Positions 8,657-15,035 of a stretch of DNA of 19,878 bases are shown piece after piece; the first letter of the stretch is position 1; each line of letters starts with the position of its first letter. The position numbers and the translations under genes were made by a program. The DNA is from JAJRVH01 sp964505995 (GTDB taxonomy: Bacteria; Pseudomonadota; Zetaproteobacteria; Mariprofundales; Mariprofundaceae). Under the pieces are notes generated by a model. It saw only the letters and a list, made by a program, of their open reading frames with translations. It did no database searches and was not told the DNA's origin. The stretch covers positions 1 through 19,878 of the forward strand of contig CAZDLB010000021.1 of NCBI GenBank assembly GCA_964505995.1. Direction: 5' to 3'.

Positions 8657-9165
8657 GCCTTGCCTCCTTCGGCCGCTTCGGCCCGGACCTTGTCAATCAG
8701 CGCATCCATCGATTCGGGCGTAGCCTTCTCATGGTAGACATTGTTGACCTGCACGACCGGGGCCCCGGCGCAGGCACCGGCACATTCCACCTCGGTGACG
8801 GTGAACAGCCCGTCCGGCGTCGTCTCGCCGACCTTGATGCCCAGCTTCTCGCACATGTGCGCCACGAGCTCATCGGCGCCGTTGAGCATGCAGCCGGCAT
8901 TGGTGCACACCTCAAGCAGATACTTGCCGCAGGGCTGCTCGCGGAACATCGTGTAGAAGGTCACGACCTCGCGCACGGCCATCAGACGGATGCCCAGCGT
9001 CTCGGCCACCAGCTTCTGCACCTCCATGGACAGATAGCCGAAATCCTCCTGCGCCATGTGCAGCACCGGCAGCAGGGCCGACTGCGGGCCGGGGTAACGG
9101 CTGACCAGTGCGGCAATCTCGGCCTTGCGGGCCTCGCTGAACTGCGGCTGCTCGATGGCACTCAT
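8653..9165 (-). CDS. nuoE: NADH-quinone oxidoreductase subunit E (2Fe-2S thioredoxin-like)
   Basis: Holds the off-path 2Fe-2S cluster N1a beside FMN in the NADH module. The translation (170 residues, starting MSAIEQPQFS) has Cys87, Cys92, Cys128 and Cys132, the C-x4-C ... C-x3-C pattern of the family, in CTNAGC and ECAGAC. The N-terminal helical domain includes the typical LLPVLHMAQEDFGYLS. The start was placed at the ATG that overlaps the nuoD TGA by 4 nt, with GGAGG 7 nt upstream; longer readings run into nuoD in another frame. Confidence 0.97.
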   Translation of the reverse strand: MSAIEQPQFSEARKAEIAALVSRYPGPQSALLPVLHMAQEDFGYLSMEVQKLVAETLGIRLMAVREVVTFYTMFREQPCGKYLLEVCTNAGCMLNGADELVAHMCEKLGIKVGETTPDGLFTVTEVECAGACAGAPVVQVNNVYHEKATPESMDALIDKVRAEAAEGGKA

Positions 9166-10340
9166 CGGTCCACCTCCCCGAACACGATATCCTGGGTGCC
9201 GAGAATGGCGACCACGTCGGCCACCATGTGACCGCGGCACATGTAGTCCAGTGCCTCCAGGTGCGCAAAGCCCGAGGCGCGCACCTTCATGCGGTAGGGC
9301 TTGTTGGAGCCGTCCGAGATCAGATACACGCCGAACTCGCCCTTCGGATGCTCGACGGCCGCATACACCTCGCCCTCCGGCACATGGTAGCCCTCGGAGA
9401 AATACTTGAAGTGATGAATCAGCGCCTCCATGTCGCTCTTCATCCTGGCGCGCGGCGGATTCGTCAGCTTGTAGTCGTCGATCTTCACCGGACCCGGATG
9501 CTTGCGCAGCCATTCGATGCACTGACGGATGATCTTGTTGGACTGACGCATCTCTTCGACGCGCACCAGATAGCGATCGTAGCAATCGCCGGTGACGCCA
9601 ACCGGGATGTCGAAATCCAGCTGATCATAGACATCATAGGGCTGCGTCTTGCGCAGGTCCCAGGCGATGCCGGAGCCGCGGATCATCGGCCCGGAGAAGC
9701 CCCAGGCCAGCGCCGCCTCCTTGTCGACGACGCCGATATCGACATTGCGCTGCTTCCAGATGCGGTTCTCGGTCAGCAGGGTTTCATACTCATCCACATA
9801 GCCGGGGAAGGTTTCGGTGAACGCCTCGATGCGATCCAGCAGCCCCTCGGGCAGATCCTTGGCCACGCCACCCGGCCGGAAATAGGCCGCATGCATGCGC
9901 GCGCCCGACACAGCCTCGTAGAAGTCGAAGATATCCTCGCGCTCGCGGAAGCAGTAGAGAAACACCGTCATCGCGCCGATATCCAGCGCCACGGCTCCCA
10001 GCCACAGACAGTGGTTGAGGATGCGGGTAAGCTCGGCAAACATCACGCGGATGTACTGGCCGCGCTCCGGCGGCGTAATGCCCAGCAGCTTCTCCACCGC
10101 CAGCGCATAGGCGTGCTCGTTGGCCATCATCGAGACATAGTCGAAGCGGTCGAAATAGGGCACGTTCTGCAGATAGGTCTTGTGTTCGAACAGCTTCTCG
10201 GTGCCGCGGTGCAGCAGACCGATATGCGGATCGCATTTTTCGATGACCTCGCCGTCCAGCTCGGTCACCAGGCGCAGCACGCCGTGCGCCGCCGGATGCT
10301 GCGGTCCGAAGTTCAGCGTATAGTTCTTGATCTCAGCCAC
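9162..10340 (-). CDS. nuoD: NADH-quinone oxidoreductase subunit D (49 kDa)
   Basis: Core subunit that forms the quinone-reduction pocket together with NuoB, related to the large subunit of NiFe hydrogenases but without the metal ligands. I start at the second of two in-frame GTG codons. It gives MAEIKNYTLNFGPQHPAAHG, the usual family N-terminus, and lies 6 nt from GGAGG at 10347-10351, whereas the first GTG (10346) directly abuts that site. This gives 392 residues. The motif HIGLLHRGTEK (His39, His44) lines the quinone pocket in homologues. The start overlaps nuoC by 8 nt and the stop overlaps nuoE by 4 nt. NuoC and NuoD are separate, unlike the E. coli fusion. Confidence 0.97.
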   Translation of the reverse strand: MAEIKNYTLNFGPQHPAAHGVLRLVTELDGEVIEKCDPHIGLLHRGTEKLFEHKTYLQNVPYFDRFDYVSMMANEHAYALAVEKLLGITPPERGQYIRVMFAELTRILNHCLWLGAVALDIGAMTVFLYCFREREDIFDFYEAVSGARMHAAYFRPGGVAKDLPEGLLDRIEAFTETFPGYVDEYETLLTENRIWKQRNVDIGVVDKEAALAWGFSGPMIRGSGIAWDLRKTQPYDVYDQLDFDIPVGVTGDCYDRYLVRVEEMRQSNKIIRQCIEWLRKHPGPVKIDDYKLTNPPRARMKSDMEALIHHFKYFSEGYHVPEGEVYAAVEHPKGEFGVYLISDGSNKPYRMKVRASGFAHLEALDYMCRGHMVADVVAILGTQDIVFGEVDR

Positions 10341-10986
10341 GTTCACCCTCCGGCCAGGTTCGCTGTATCAGCTCGCGGTTCTCGACCTTGTTCGGCCGGT
10401 ACACGCAGCGCCACTGGGTATCGTCGAAGAACATTTCCACGCGACCGGTCAGCGGGAAGTCCTTGCGCAGCGGGTAACCCTCGAAGCCGTAGTCGGTAAG
10501 GATGCGACGCAGATCCGGATGATGATTGAAGATCACGCCGAACAGATCGAACACCTCGCGCTCGAACCAGTTCGCCGTCGGCCAGACCTCGGTCACCGAA
10601 TCGACCAGATCGCGCTCGTTCGCCTGCACCTTCAGTCGCAGGCGCCGGTTCCGGGATACCGACAGCAGGTGATACACGACCTGAAAGCGCGGCGCGTCGG
10701 CCGCATGTCCCGGATACTCGCTCATATCCACACCGCAGATGTCCATGACCTGCTCGTAGGCATGGGAAGACTTCAGGAAATGACAGGCCTCGACCAGCGC
10801 ATCCCGGGACAGCATGACCGTCGGGCAGTCCAGCCCCTTCTCGATGGCCAGCACGCCACCCCCGAACCTCTCCTTCAGCGCCGCCACCTCCGCCGGCCAT
10901 TCCGTCTCGCCCGCGCCGGAGATGTCGTCGTGGAGCCCTTCCCGCTCTTCGTTCAGCTTCTCGTCCGTCATCGATTCATCCGCCAT
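10333..10986 (-). CDS. nuoC: NADH-quinone oxidoreductase subunit C (30 kDa)
   Basis: Soluble scaffold subunit of the quinone-reducing arm. The 217-residue product carries the 30-kDa signature EREVFDLFGVIF followed by HPDLRRILTDYGFEGYPLRK near the C-terminus. The N-terminal 35 residues (MADESMTDEKLNEEREGLHD...) are acidic and low in similarity to the family core. The start used is the ATG 4 nt after the nuoB stop. A second ATG at 10971 (MTDEKL) is equally plausible because neither has a strong ribosome binding site. The function is certain, the exact start is not. Confidence 0.93.
   Translation of the reverse strand: MADESMTDEKLNEEREGLHDDISGAGETEWPAEVAALKERFGGGVLAIEKGLDCPTVMLSRDALVEACHFLKSSHAYEQVMDICGVDMSEYPGHAADAPRFQVVYHLLSVSRNRRLRLKVQANERDLVDSVTEVWPTANWFEREVFDLFGVIFNHHPDLRRILTDYGFEGYPLRKDFPLTGRVEMFFDDTQWRCVYRPNKVENRELIQRTWPEGERG
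10347..10351 (-). promoter_or_regulatory. Shine-Dalgarno site deciding the nuoD start
   Basis: GGAGG on the minus strand inside the 3' end of nuoC. Spacing to GTG at 10340 is 6 nt; spacing to the upstream in-frame GTG at 10346 is zero, which would not allow initiation there. This supports the shorter NuoD. Confidence 0.75.
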
Positions 10987-10990
10987 CCGA

Positions 10991-11467
10991 TTACCGCGCA
11001 ATCGTGTTCGTGCGCTTGATCTTCTCCTGCAGCTGGATAAAGCCGTAAAGCAGCGCCTCCGCGGTCGGCGGGCAGCCCGGCACATAGATATCCACCGGCA
11101 CGATGCGGTCGCAGCCGCGCACCACGGAATAGGAATAGTGATAATAGCCGCCGCCATTGGCGCAGGAACCCATCGAAATCACCCAGCGCGGCTCGGACAT
11201 CTGGTCGTAGACCTTCCTGAGCGCCGGCGCCATCTTGTTGATCAGCGTGCCGGCCACGACCATCACGTCGGACTGGCGCGGGGAAGGACGGAAGACGATA
11301 CCGAAGCGGTCCAGATCGTAGCGGCTGGCACCCGCATGCATCATTTCGACCGCACAGCAGGCCAGGCCAAAGGTCATCGGCCACAGCGAACCCGCGCGCG
11401 CGCCGTTGATCAGCTTGTCGGCCGTCGTGGTAATGAAACCCTTCTCAAGTACGCCTTCTATTCCCAT
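10991..11467 (-). CDS. nuoB: NADH-quinone oxidoreductase subunit B (cluster N2)
   Basis: Binds the terminal 4Fe-4S cluster N2, which reduces quinone. The 158 residues contain the tandem cysteines Cys37-Cys38 (FGLACCAVEMMH), Cys102 (MGSCANGGG) and Cys132 (VPGCPPTAEALL), all four N2 ligands. The segment FRPSPRQSDVMVVAGT is also a family hallmark. The ATG lies inside the end of nuoA (10-nt overlap in a different frame), so translation is probably coupled. Confidence 0.98.
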   Translation of the reverse strand: MGIEGVLEKGFITTTADKLINGARAGSLWPMTFGLACCAVEMMHAGASRYDLDRFGIVFRPSPRQSDVMVVAGTLINKMAPALRKVYDQMSEPRWVISMGSCANGGGYYHYSYSVVRGCDRIVPVDIYVPGCPPTAEALLYGFIQLQEKIKRTNTIAR

Positions 11468-11829
11468 TGCAAGGCCCCCTTCTTCCAGGCATAGATGTAG
11501 CCGACCAGCAGGATGATCAGAAACAGCATCATCTCGACGAATCCGAACAGGCCGATCTTGTTCAGCACGATGGCCCAGGGAAACAGAAACGCGGATTCAA
11601 GATCGAAAACGACGAACAGGATGGCCAGCAGATAGAAACGCACATCGAACTGCATGCGGGCATCCTCGAAGGCCTCGAAGCCGCACTCGTAGGCGGACAG
11701 CTTCTCGGCATCCGGACGCTGCTCGGCCAGCAGATAGGTCAGCACCAGCGGCAGCACACCCATGATCAGGGCGATCAGGATAAAGATGACGATCGGGATG
11801 TATTCATTGGCCAAATAAGCCGCACCCAT
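11458..11829 (-). CDS. nuoA: NADH-quinone oxidoreductase subunit A
   Basis: First gene of the operon; a small three-helix membrane subunit (ND3 homologue) next to the quinone channel. The 123 residues include the signature SAYECGFEAFEDARMQFDVR in the long loop, with the conserved cysteine, and then FVVFDLESAFLFPWA in the second helix. The ATG is preceded by GAGGAGGGAATC, a strong ribosome binding site. The upstream 182 bp separate it from ssrA on the same strand and hold a candidate promoter. Confidence 0.97.
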   Translation of the reverse strand: MGAAYLANEYIPIVIFILIALIMGVLPLVLTYLLAEQRPDAEKLSAYECGFEAFEDARMQFDVRFYLLAILFVVFDLESAFLFPWAIVLNKIGLFGFVEMMLFLIILLVGYIYAWKKGALQWE

Positions 11830-11886
11830 GATTCCCTCCTCTTGCCTTCCAGTCTCCCCTGGCGCCGCCCCTCGAACCGGCTGTGC

Positions 11887-11915
11887 TTGCTACCATCGCG
11901 GCCAGAGCCGGTCAA
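11887..11915 (-). promoter_or_regulatory. Candidate sigma70-type promoter of the nuo operon
   Basis: On the minus strand TTGACC (11910-11915, 5 of 6 to TTGACA) is followed after 17 bp by TAGCAA (11887-11892, 3 of 6 to TATAAT). A transcript would start near 11880, about 50 nt before the nuoA ATG. The -35 box is good and the -10 weak, so this is a proposal based on spacing and position only. Confidence 0.4.
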
Positions 11916-11940
11916 GAAAGCCAATTCCCGATAAGGAACA

Positions 11941-11960
11941 CGGGCTCTCCCTGAAGCCCG
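11941..11960 (-). terminator. Possible weak terminator downstream of ssrA
   Basis: CGGGCT and AGCCCG form a 6-bp stem with an 8-nt loop, about 50 nt beyond the tmRNA 3' end. On the minus strand it is followed by TGTTCCTT, only partly U-rich. It may end or process the ssrA transcript, but some read-through into nuoA is possible. Confidence 0.35.
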
Positions 11961-12011
11961 ATATCCTGGCCGTGCCGATCCTCGGTCGCATCACGGCACT
12001 CGCAGAGCAGA

Positions 12012-12362
12012 TGGTGGAGGCGGCGGGATTCGAACCCGCGTCCGAAAACCATCAGCCTGTGGTTCTACATGCTTAGTCCGTTTCCACAGCACCCAAGGGA
12101 AATCAAACGGACAAGATGCCCCAAGGGTCGACTCGTAACCGTTTAACCCCCGAAGCCACGAGTCTCCAGCTCCGGATGGCGAGTCCATCTGATGGCCCCG
12201 GATCCCCAAGGGATGGACACCTCGGGAGCGGGGTCACTTACGCAGCGTAAGCGAGTTCTACGTCGTCGTTTGCAGTTATAACAAACTGTCAGCTTTTTAC
12301 GGGGCCAACCACCCGGCATGCCCCACAGGGTTCAGCATCTTCGTCGAAGCCAAGTCGCCCCC
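12012..12362 (-). ncRNA. ssrA: Transfer-messenger RNA (tmRNA)
   Basis: Rescues stalled ribosomes and tags incomplete proteins for degradation. The tRNA-like ends pair: 5' GGGGGCG with 3' CGCCTCC (7 bp, one G-U), followed by an encoded ACCA. The T arm has GGACGCGGGTTCGAATCCC-type sequence. The 5' side carries the conserved CGACTTGGCTTCGACGAAGA-like block. The internal resume frame starts at 12273 and reads ANDDVELAYAA then TAA. The remaining interior is rich in inverted repeats consistent with the pseudoknots. The molecule is of the one-piece form, 351 nt, not the two-piece form of Alphaproteobacteria. Short open frames in this stretch are not genes. Confidence 0.97.
12238..12273 (-). other. 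tmRNA tag-peptide reading frame (ANDDVELAYAA)
   Basis: Eleven codons and a TAA inside ssrA, starting with the GCA resume codon after TTATAACT. The N-terminal AND is canonical for proteobacteria. The C-terminus ends in LAYAA rather than the common ALAA, but the terminal Ala-Ala needed for ClpXP recognition is kept. Confidence 0.92.
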
Positions 12363-12374
12363 GTGTGCTGCGCA

Positions 12375-12403
12375 ATGATAAACCCGTCATGCCGCAAGAA
12401 CAA
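12375..12403 (-). promoter_or_regulatory. Candidate promoter of ssrA
   Basis: On the minus strand TTGTTC (12398-12403, 3 of 6) and TATCAT (12375-12380, 5 of 6) are 17 bp apart. The -10 box lies 12 nt before the mature tmRNA 5' end, which allows a leader of a few bases to be removed by RNase P. The site falls in the short gap between ubiC and ssrA. Confidence 0.5.
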
Positions 12404-12427
12404 GCCACGGGCAGACGCATCGCCCCT

Positions 12428-12985
12428 TCAGTAGCGCGGCCGTGCCCGCGCCAGCCGCTTCCACATCTCCGGATGAAAGACCTCGACAACCAGCGCCCGC
12501 GTGCCAGCCGGCGAGCGCAGCACCGAACGCCTGGCCCAGCAGTCATGGTAGCGCCCGTCGCTTTCGATGCGCGCGACACTCAGATCCGAACGCGACAGCG
12601 ACAGCCCGCGATCCAGAAGCAGGTTGCCGAGCGGACGCCTGCCCTCCTGCAGCTCACGCATCAGATCCGCCGGCAGATCCTGCAGGGGCAGCACGGATTC
12701 GGCATCGAACAGCACCGATCCCCGGTGCATCAGCGACACCTGCCGCCGCAGCGCCGTAGACCCGGGCGCGCATTCCAGCATCTCGGCTTCTGCGGCCGTC
12801 GCGTGATCGACGAACTGATCGTGCAGCCGCACGTCCAGCCGGATGGCAAAACGCCGTTCCAGAAAGCGCGTCAGGGAGCCTGCGATCGTCAGCACGGCCG
12901 CCGTATCCCGGTCCACCCCGGCCTCGGAGGCCGACCATTGCCGCACGGGAATCCAGTGCTGGGAATTCAGTTCGCCGAAAAACAT
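12428..12985 (-). CDS. ubiC: Chorismate lyase (chorismate pyruvate-lyase)
   Basis: Converts chorismate to 4-hydroxybenzoate and pyruvate, the first committed step of ubiquinone synthesis; a cytoplasmic monomer. Although diverged, the 185-residue product aligns throughout with E. coli UbiC from memory. SLTRFLERRF matches the N-terminal helix. LRRQVSLMHRGSVLFDAESVLP matches the active-site strand with the key Arg (80 or 81). RRPLGNLLL matches the PLG motif. WARRSVLRSPAGTRALVVEVFHPE contains the expected catalytic Glu168. The ribosome binding site is weak. It stands alone, divergent from rsmE and upstream of ssrA, not next to ubiA. A more distant UbiC-like protein cannot be excluded. Confidence 0.82.
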   Translation of the reverse strand: MFFGELNSQHWIPVRQWSASEAGVDRDTAAVLTIAGSLTRFLERRFAIRLDVRLHDQFVDHATAAEAEMLECAPGSTALRRQVSLMHRGSVLFDAESVLPLQDLPADLMRELQEGRRPLGNLLLDRGLSLSRSDLSVARIESDGRYHDCWARRSVLRSPAGTRALVVEVFHPEMWKRLARARPRY

Positions 12986-13011
12986 GACGGTAGCCTGAGG
13001 CTTCGCCTTTC

Positions 13012-13016
13012 GAGGT
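13012..13016 (+). promoter_or_regulatory. Shine-Dalgarno-like site pointing to an alternative TTG start of rsmE
   Basis: GAGGT lies 7 nt before TTG at 13024, in frame with rsmE. Family comparison favours the ATG at 13060, so this site is the only evidence for the longer protein. Confidence 0.4.
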
Positions 13017-13059
13017 CAAGCGCTTGCGCAGGATCGCGATTTGCGGCCGAATTGCCCGC

Positions 13060-13794
13060 ATGCCATGCCGCCTCCATGTCGACACGCAACTGGCCGTCGG
13101 CCAGCGCGTTGCCCTGCCTCCGGATCAGGGTCACTACCTGCGCAATGTCATGCGCCTGATCGCTGGAGAGCATGTCATCCTGTTCAATGGGCGCGGTGGC
13201 GAATACCTCGCCCGGCTTGCCACCGCCTCCAGAGAAGAAACGGCCTGCGAGGTTCTTGAATACCGCGACGTGGACCGGGAACTGGACTGCAGCATATACC
13301 TGATCCAGGCAGCCTGTCGCAGTGAGAAGATCGATACCGTGCTGCAGAAGGGCACCGAGCTGGGCGCGGCCGGCTTTCGCATCGTCCGCAGCGAGCGATC
13401 CAGCCTGAAGCTGGATGAGAGACGACGGGAGAAACGCATGCAGCGCTGGCGCAGGATCATCGTCGAGGCCGCCGAACAGAGCGGCCGCACGCTTGTGCCG
13501 ACGCTGGCCTGGCATGATGGGATCGAATCGGGCATCGCCGAAGCCGCAGCCCTGAGGCTGTGCCTGCATCCCGAAGCGGAACAGGAGCTTCCGGCCCTGC
13601 AGCCGCAGCTTTGCCGCGCGGCTTCGATCGCTCTCGCCATCGGTCCGGAGGGCGGCTGGAGCCCGAAGGACATGGAAAGCCTGGAGGCGCTTGGCTTTCT
13701 GCCGCTGCGGTTCGGCCCGCGAATCCTGCGCACCGAAACGGCCGGTCCGGCCCTGCTCGCGGCCATTCAGGCGCTTCGTCCGACGCATACCTGA
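13060..13794 (+). CDS. rsmE: 16S rRNA (uracil-1498-N3)-methyltransferase
   Basis: SPOUT-family enzyme that methylates U1498 of 16S rRNA with S-adenosylmethionine. The translation starts MPCRLHVDTQLAVGQ, an N-terminal PUA-like domain. Diagnostic blocks follow: KIDTVLQKGTELGA, RRIIVEAAEQSGR, ALAIGPEGGWSPKDME (part of the SAM-binding knot) and LRFGPRILRTETAGPALLAA. With the ATG at 13060 the length is 244 residues, matching E. coli RsmE (243). An in-frame TTG at 13024 would add 12 residues and has GAGGT 7 nt upstream, while the ATG has no clear Shine-Dalgarno; the start is therefore open. Divergent from ubiC across a very short gap. Confidence 0.93.
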   Translation: MPCRLHVDTQLAVGQRVALPPDQGHYLRNVMRLIAGEHVILFNGRGGEYLARLATASREETACEVLEYRDVDRELDCSIYLIQAACRSEKIDTVLQKGTELGAAGFRIVRSERSSLKLDERRREKRMQRWRRIIVEAAEQSGRTLVPTLAWHDGIESGIAEAAALRLCLHPEAEQELPALQPQLCRAASIALAIGPEGGWSPKDMESLEALGFLPLRFGPRILRTETAGPALLAAIQALRPTHT

Positions 13795-13823
13795 ACACAG
13801 CCGCTTTTCTTCCGCGAATTTCT

Positions 13824-13832
13824 TGCTAATAT
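13824..13832 (+). promoter_or_regulatory. Candidate extended -10 promoter of tRNA-Thr
   Basis: TGCTAATAT has the TGn extension and a TAATAT hexamer (4 of 6 to TATAAT). It lies 19 bp before the mature tRNA 5' end, leaving a leader of about 13 nt. Upstream only a poor -35 (TTTTCT at 13805-13810) is visible. Confidence 0.45.
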
Positions 13833-13851
13833 CCGCCGCCCATCGAATGAT

Positions 13852-13927
13852 GCCGATGTAGCTCAGTTGGTAGAGCAGCTCACTCGTAATGAGCAGGTCG
13901 TCCGTTCAAGTCGGATCATCGGCTCCA
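13852..13927 (+). tRNA. tRNA-Thr, anticodon CGT
   Basis: A full cloverleaf with encoded CCA (76 nt). Acceptor stem GCCGATG/CATCGGC is perfect over 7 bp; D stem GCTC/GAGC; anticodon stem GCTCA/TGAGC with loop CTCGTAA, giving anticodon CGT (reads ACG, threonine); T stem GTCCG/CGGAT with loop TTCAAGT and one G-U pair. It is followed 7 nt later by a strong terminator. Confidence 0.97.
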
Positions 13928-13934
13928 GTTGCAC

Positions 13935-13959
13935 AAAGGGACTGCATCGCAGTCCCTTT
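13935..13959 (+). terminator. Rho-independent terminator after tRNA-Thr, probably bidirectional with aroB
   Basis: Perfect 11-bp stem AAAGGGACTGC / GCAGTCCCTTT with a 3-nt loop, followed by TTTTGCTT counting the stem end. On the minus strand the same hairpin lies 14 nt past the aroB stop and ends in CCCTTTGTG, so it can also serve the converging aroB transcript. Confidence 0.88.
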
Positions 13960-13973
13960 TGCTTATCCGGCCC

Positions 13974-14945
13974 CTATGCAAAGGAGGCGATCAGCTCGCG
14001 AATGGCCTCGTCGGGCACATCCCCGGCCACGAAGGCATCGCCGATGTCGCGCAACAGCACATAGCGGATGCGGCTGCCGACATTCTTCTTGTCATGCCCC
14101 ATCGCATCCAGCCACGCATCCGGCTCGAATCGCGGCACATCGGTGGTCAGTCCCGCGGACCGATAGCAGGCGCGGATGCGCTCCTCGATCCCCTGCGGCG
14201 CATGCCCGAGATACTCGGAGAGCCTGGCCGCCATCAGCGTGCCGATGGCCACGGCCTCGCCNNNNNNNNNNNNNNNNNNNNNNNNNNNNNNNNNNNNNNN
14301 NNNNNNNNNNNNNNNNNNNNNNNNNNNNNNNNNNNNNNNNNNNNNNNNNNNNNNNNNNNNNTACTTGATGGCCTCGCCGATGCCTGCGCGCAGCTCGCGC
14401 GCATCCAGCGTCTTCAGCACCTGCGGATCGATCCACACCAGCCTCGGCTGCCAGAAGGCGCCGATCATGTTCTTGCCGTGCGGATGATTGATGCCGGTCT
14501 TGCCACCGACACTGGAGTCCACCTGCGCCAGCAGCGTCGTCGGCACCTGCACGAACGGGATGCCGCGCCGGTAGCAGGCCGCCGCGAAACCGGCCATGTC
14601 CCCGATCACGCCGCCGCCCAGCGCCACGATCGGCTCATTGCGGGACAGCCTTGCCTGCATCAGCGCATCGAGGATGCGCGACCATGTTTCCAGATTCTTG
14701 AAGCGCTCACCGTCGGGAAGGATGCAGGCGCTCGCCTGCCAGCCGGCGCCTTCGAGCGAAGCTGTTACCCGATCCAGATACAGCGGGGCTATCGTTTCAT
14801 TGCTGACCACGAGGCATCGCCTCCCGGAAGCTTCCGGGAAAAGCCCCCGCATGGCCTCACCGAGGCCGTCCAGGCAGCCGGGCTGGATATGGATGTCATA
14901 GGCGCGATCGCCCAGTTCAACGCGATAGATTCTGGCGCTACTCAT
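13974..14945 (-). CDS. aroB: 3-dehydroquinate synthase (interrupted by an assembly gap)
   Basis: Second step of the shikimate pathway: DAHP to 3-dehydroquinate, using NAD and a divalent metal. The N-terminal half is clear: RCLVVSNETIAPLY, LPDGERFKNLETW, ALGGGVIGDMAGFAAACYRRGI (the NAD-binding region), VPTTLLAQVDSSVGGKTGIN, and GIGEAIK with the first metal-ligand Glu. After 100 N it resumes with GEAVAIGTLMAARLSEYLG and runs to the C-terminus. The second and third metal-ligand histidines, in NLGHTFGH and just before GEAV in homologues, fall in the gap. The real protein should be about 365 residues. No Shine-Dalgarno is visible before the ATG. Probably an intact gene. Confidence 0.94.
   Translation of the reverse strand: MSSARIYRVELGDRAYDIHIQPGCLDGLGEAMRGLFPEASGRRCLVVSNETIAPLYLDRVTASLEGAGWQASACILPDGERFKNLETWSRILDALMQARLSRNEPIVALGGGVIGDMAGFAAACYRRGIPFVQVPTTLLAQVDSSVGGKTGINHPHGKNMIGAFWQPRLVWIDPQVLKTLDARELRAGIGEAIKXXXXXXXXXXXXXXXXXXXXXXXXXXXXXXXXXXGEAVAIGTLMAARLSEYLGHAPQGIEERIRACYRSAGLTTDVPRFEPDAWLDAMGHDKKNVGSRIRYVLLRDIGDAFVAGDVPDEAIRELIASFA
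14262..14361. other. Assembly gap of exactly 100 N
   Basis: A run of 100 undetermined bases inside aroB. The round number suggests a placeholder rather than a measured length. Comparison with E. coli AroB (recalled) implies that about 76 codons, or roughly 230 bases, are really missing. Confidence 0.98.
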
Positions 14946-14992
14946 GCGGCCATGCTGACAGATGCCCGTCGTCTTTCCAGCCCGAACGAAGA

Positions 14993-15016
14993 CGGGCGGC
15001 CATCCATGGCCGCCCG
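14993..15016 (-). terminator. Terminator-like hairpin between pilQ and aroB
   Basis: CGGGCGGCCAT / ATGGCCGCCCG, an 11-bp GC-rich inverted repeat about 20 nt past the pilQ stop. In the minus direction it is followed by TCTTCGTTC, a moderate U-rich tail. It probably ends most pil transcripts. The remaining bases up to aroB (14946-14992) hold no clear promoter. Confidence 0.65.
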
Positions 15017-15035
15017 AATCTCAAGCTCCAATGCC

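Noticed and set aside
12012..12080. An apparent tRNA 3' half (GGTTCGAATCCC and CCA) on the minus strand
   Set aside because: No matching D and anticodon arms next to it; it is the tRNA-like end of tmRNA.
11991..12209. 72-codon minus-strand frame at the ssrA 3' end
   Set aside because: It lies within the tmRNA structure; its apparent peptide is a translation of the T arm and pseudoknots.
12289..12579. 96-codon minus-strand frame across the ssrA 5' end and the ubiC 3' end
   Set aside because: Overlaps ubiC out of frame and the tmRNA; no ribosome binding site or family similarity.
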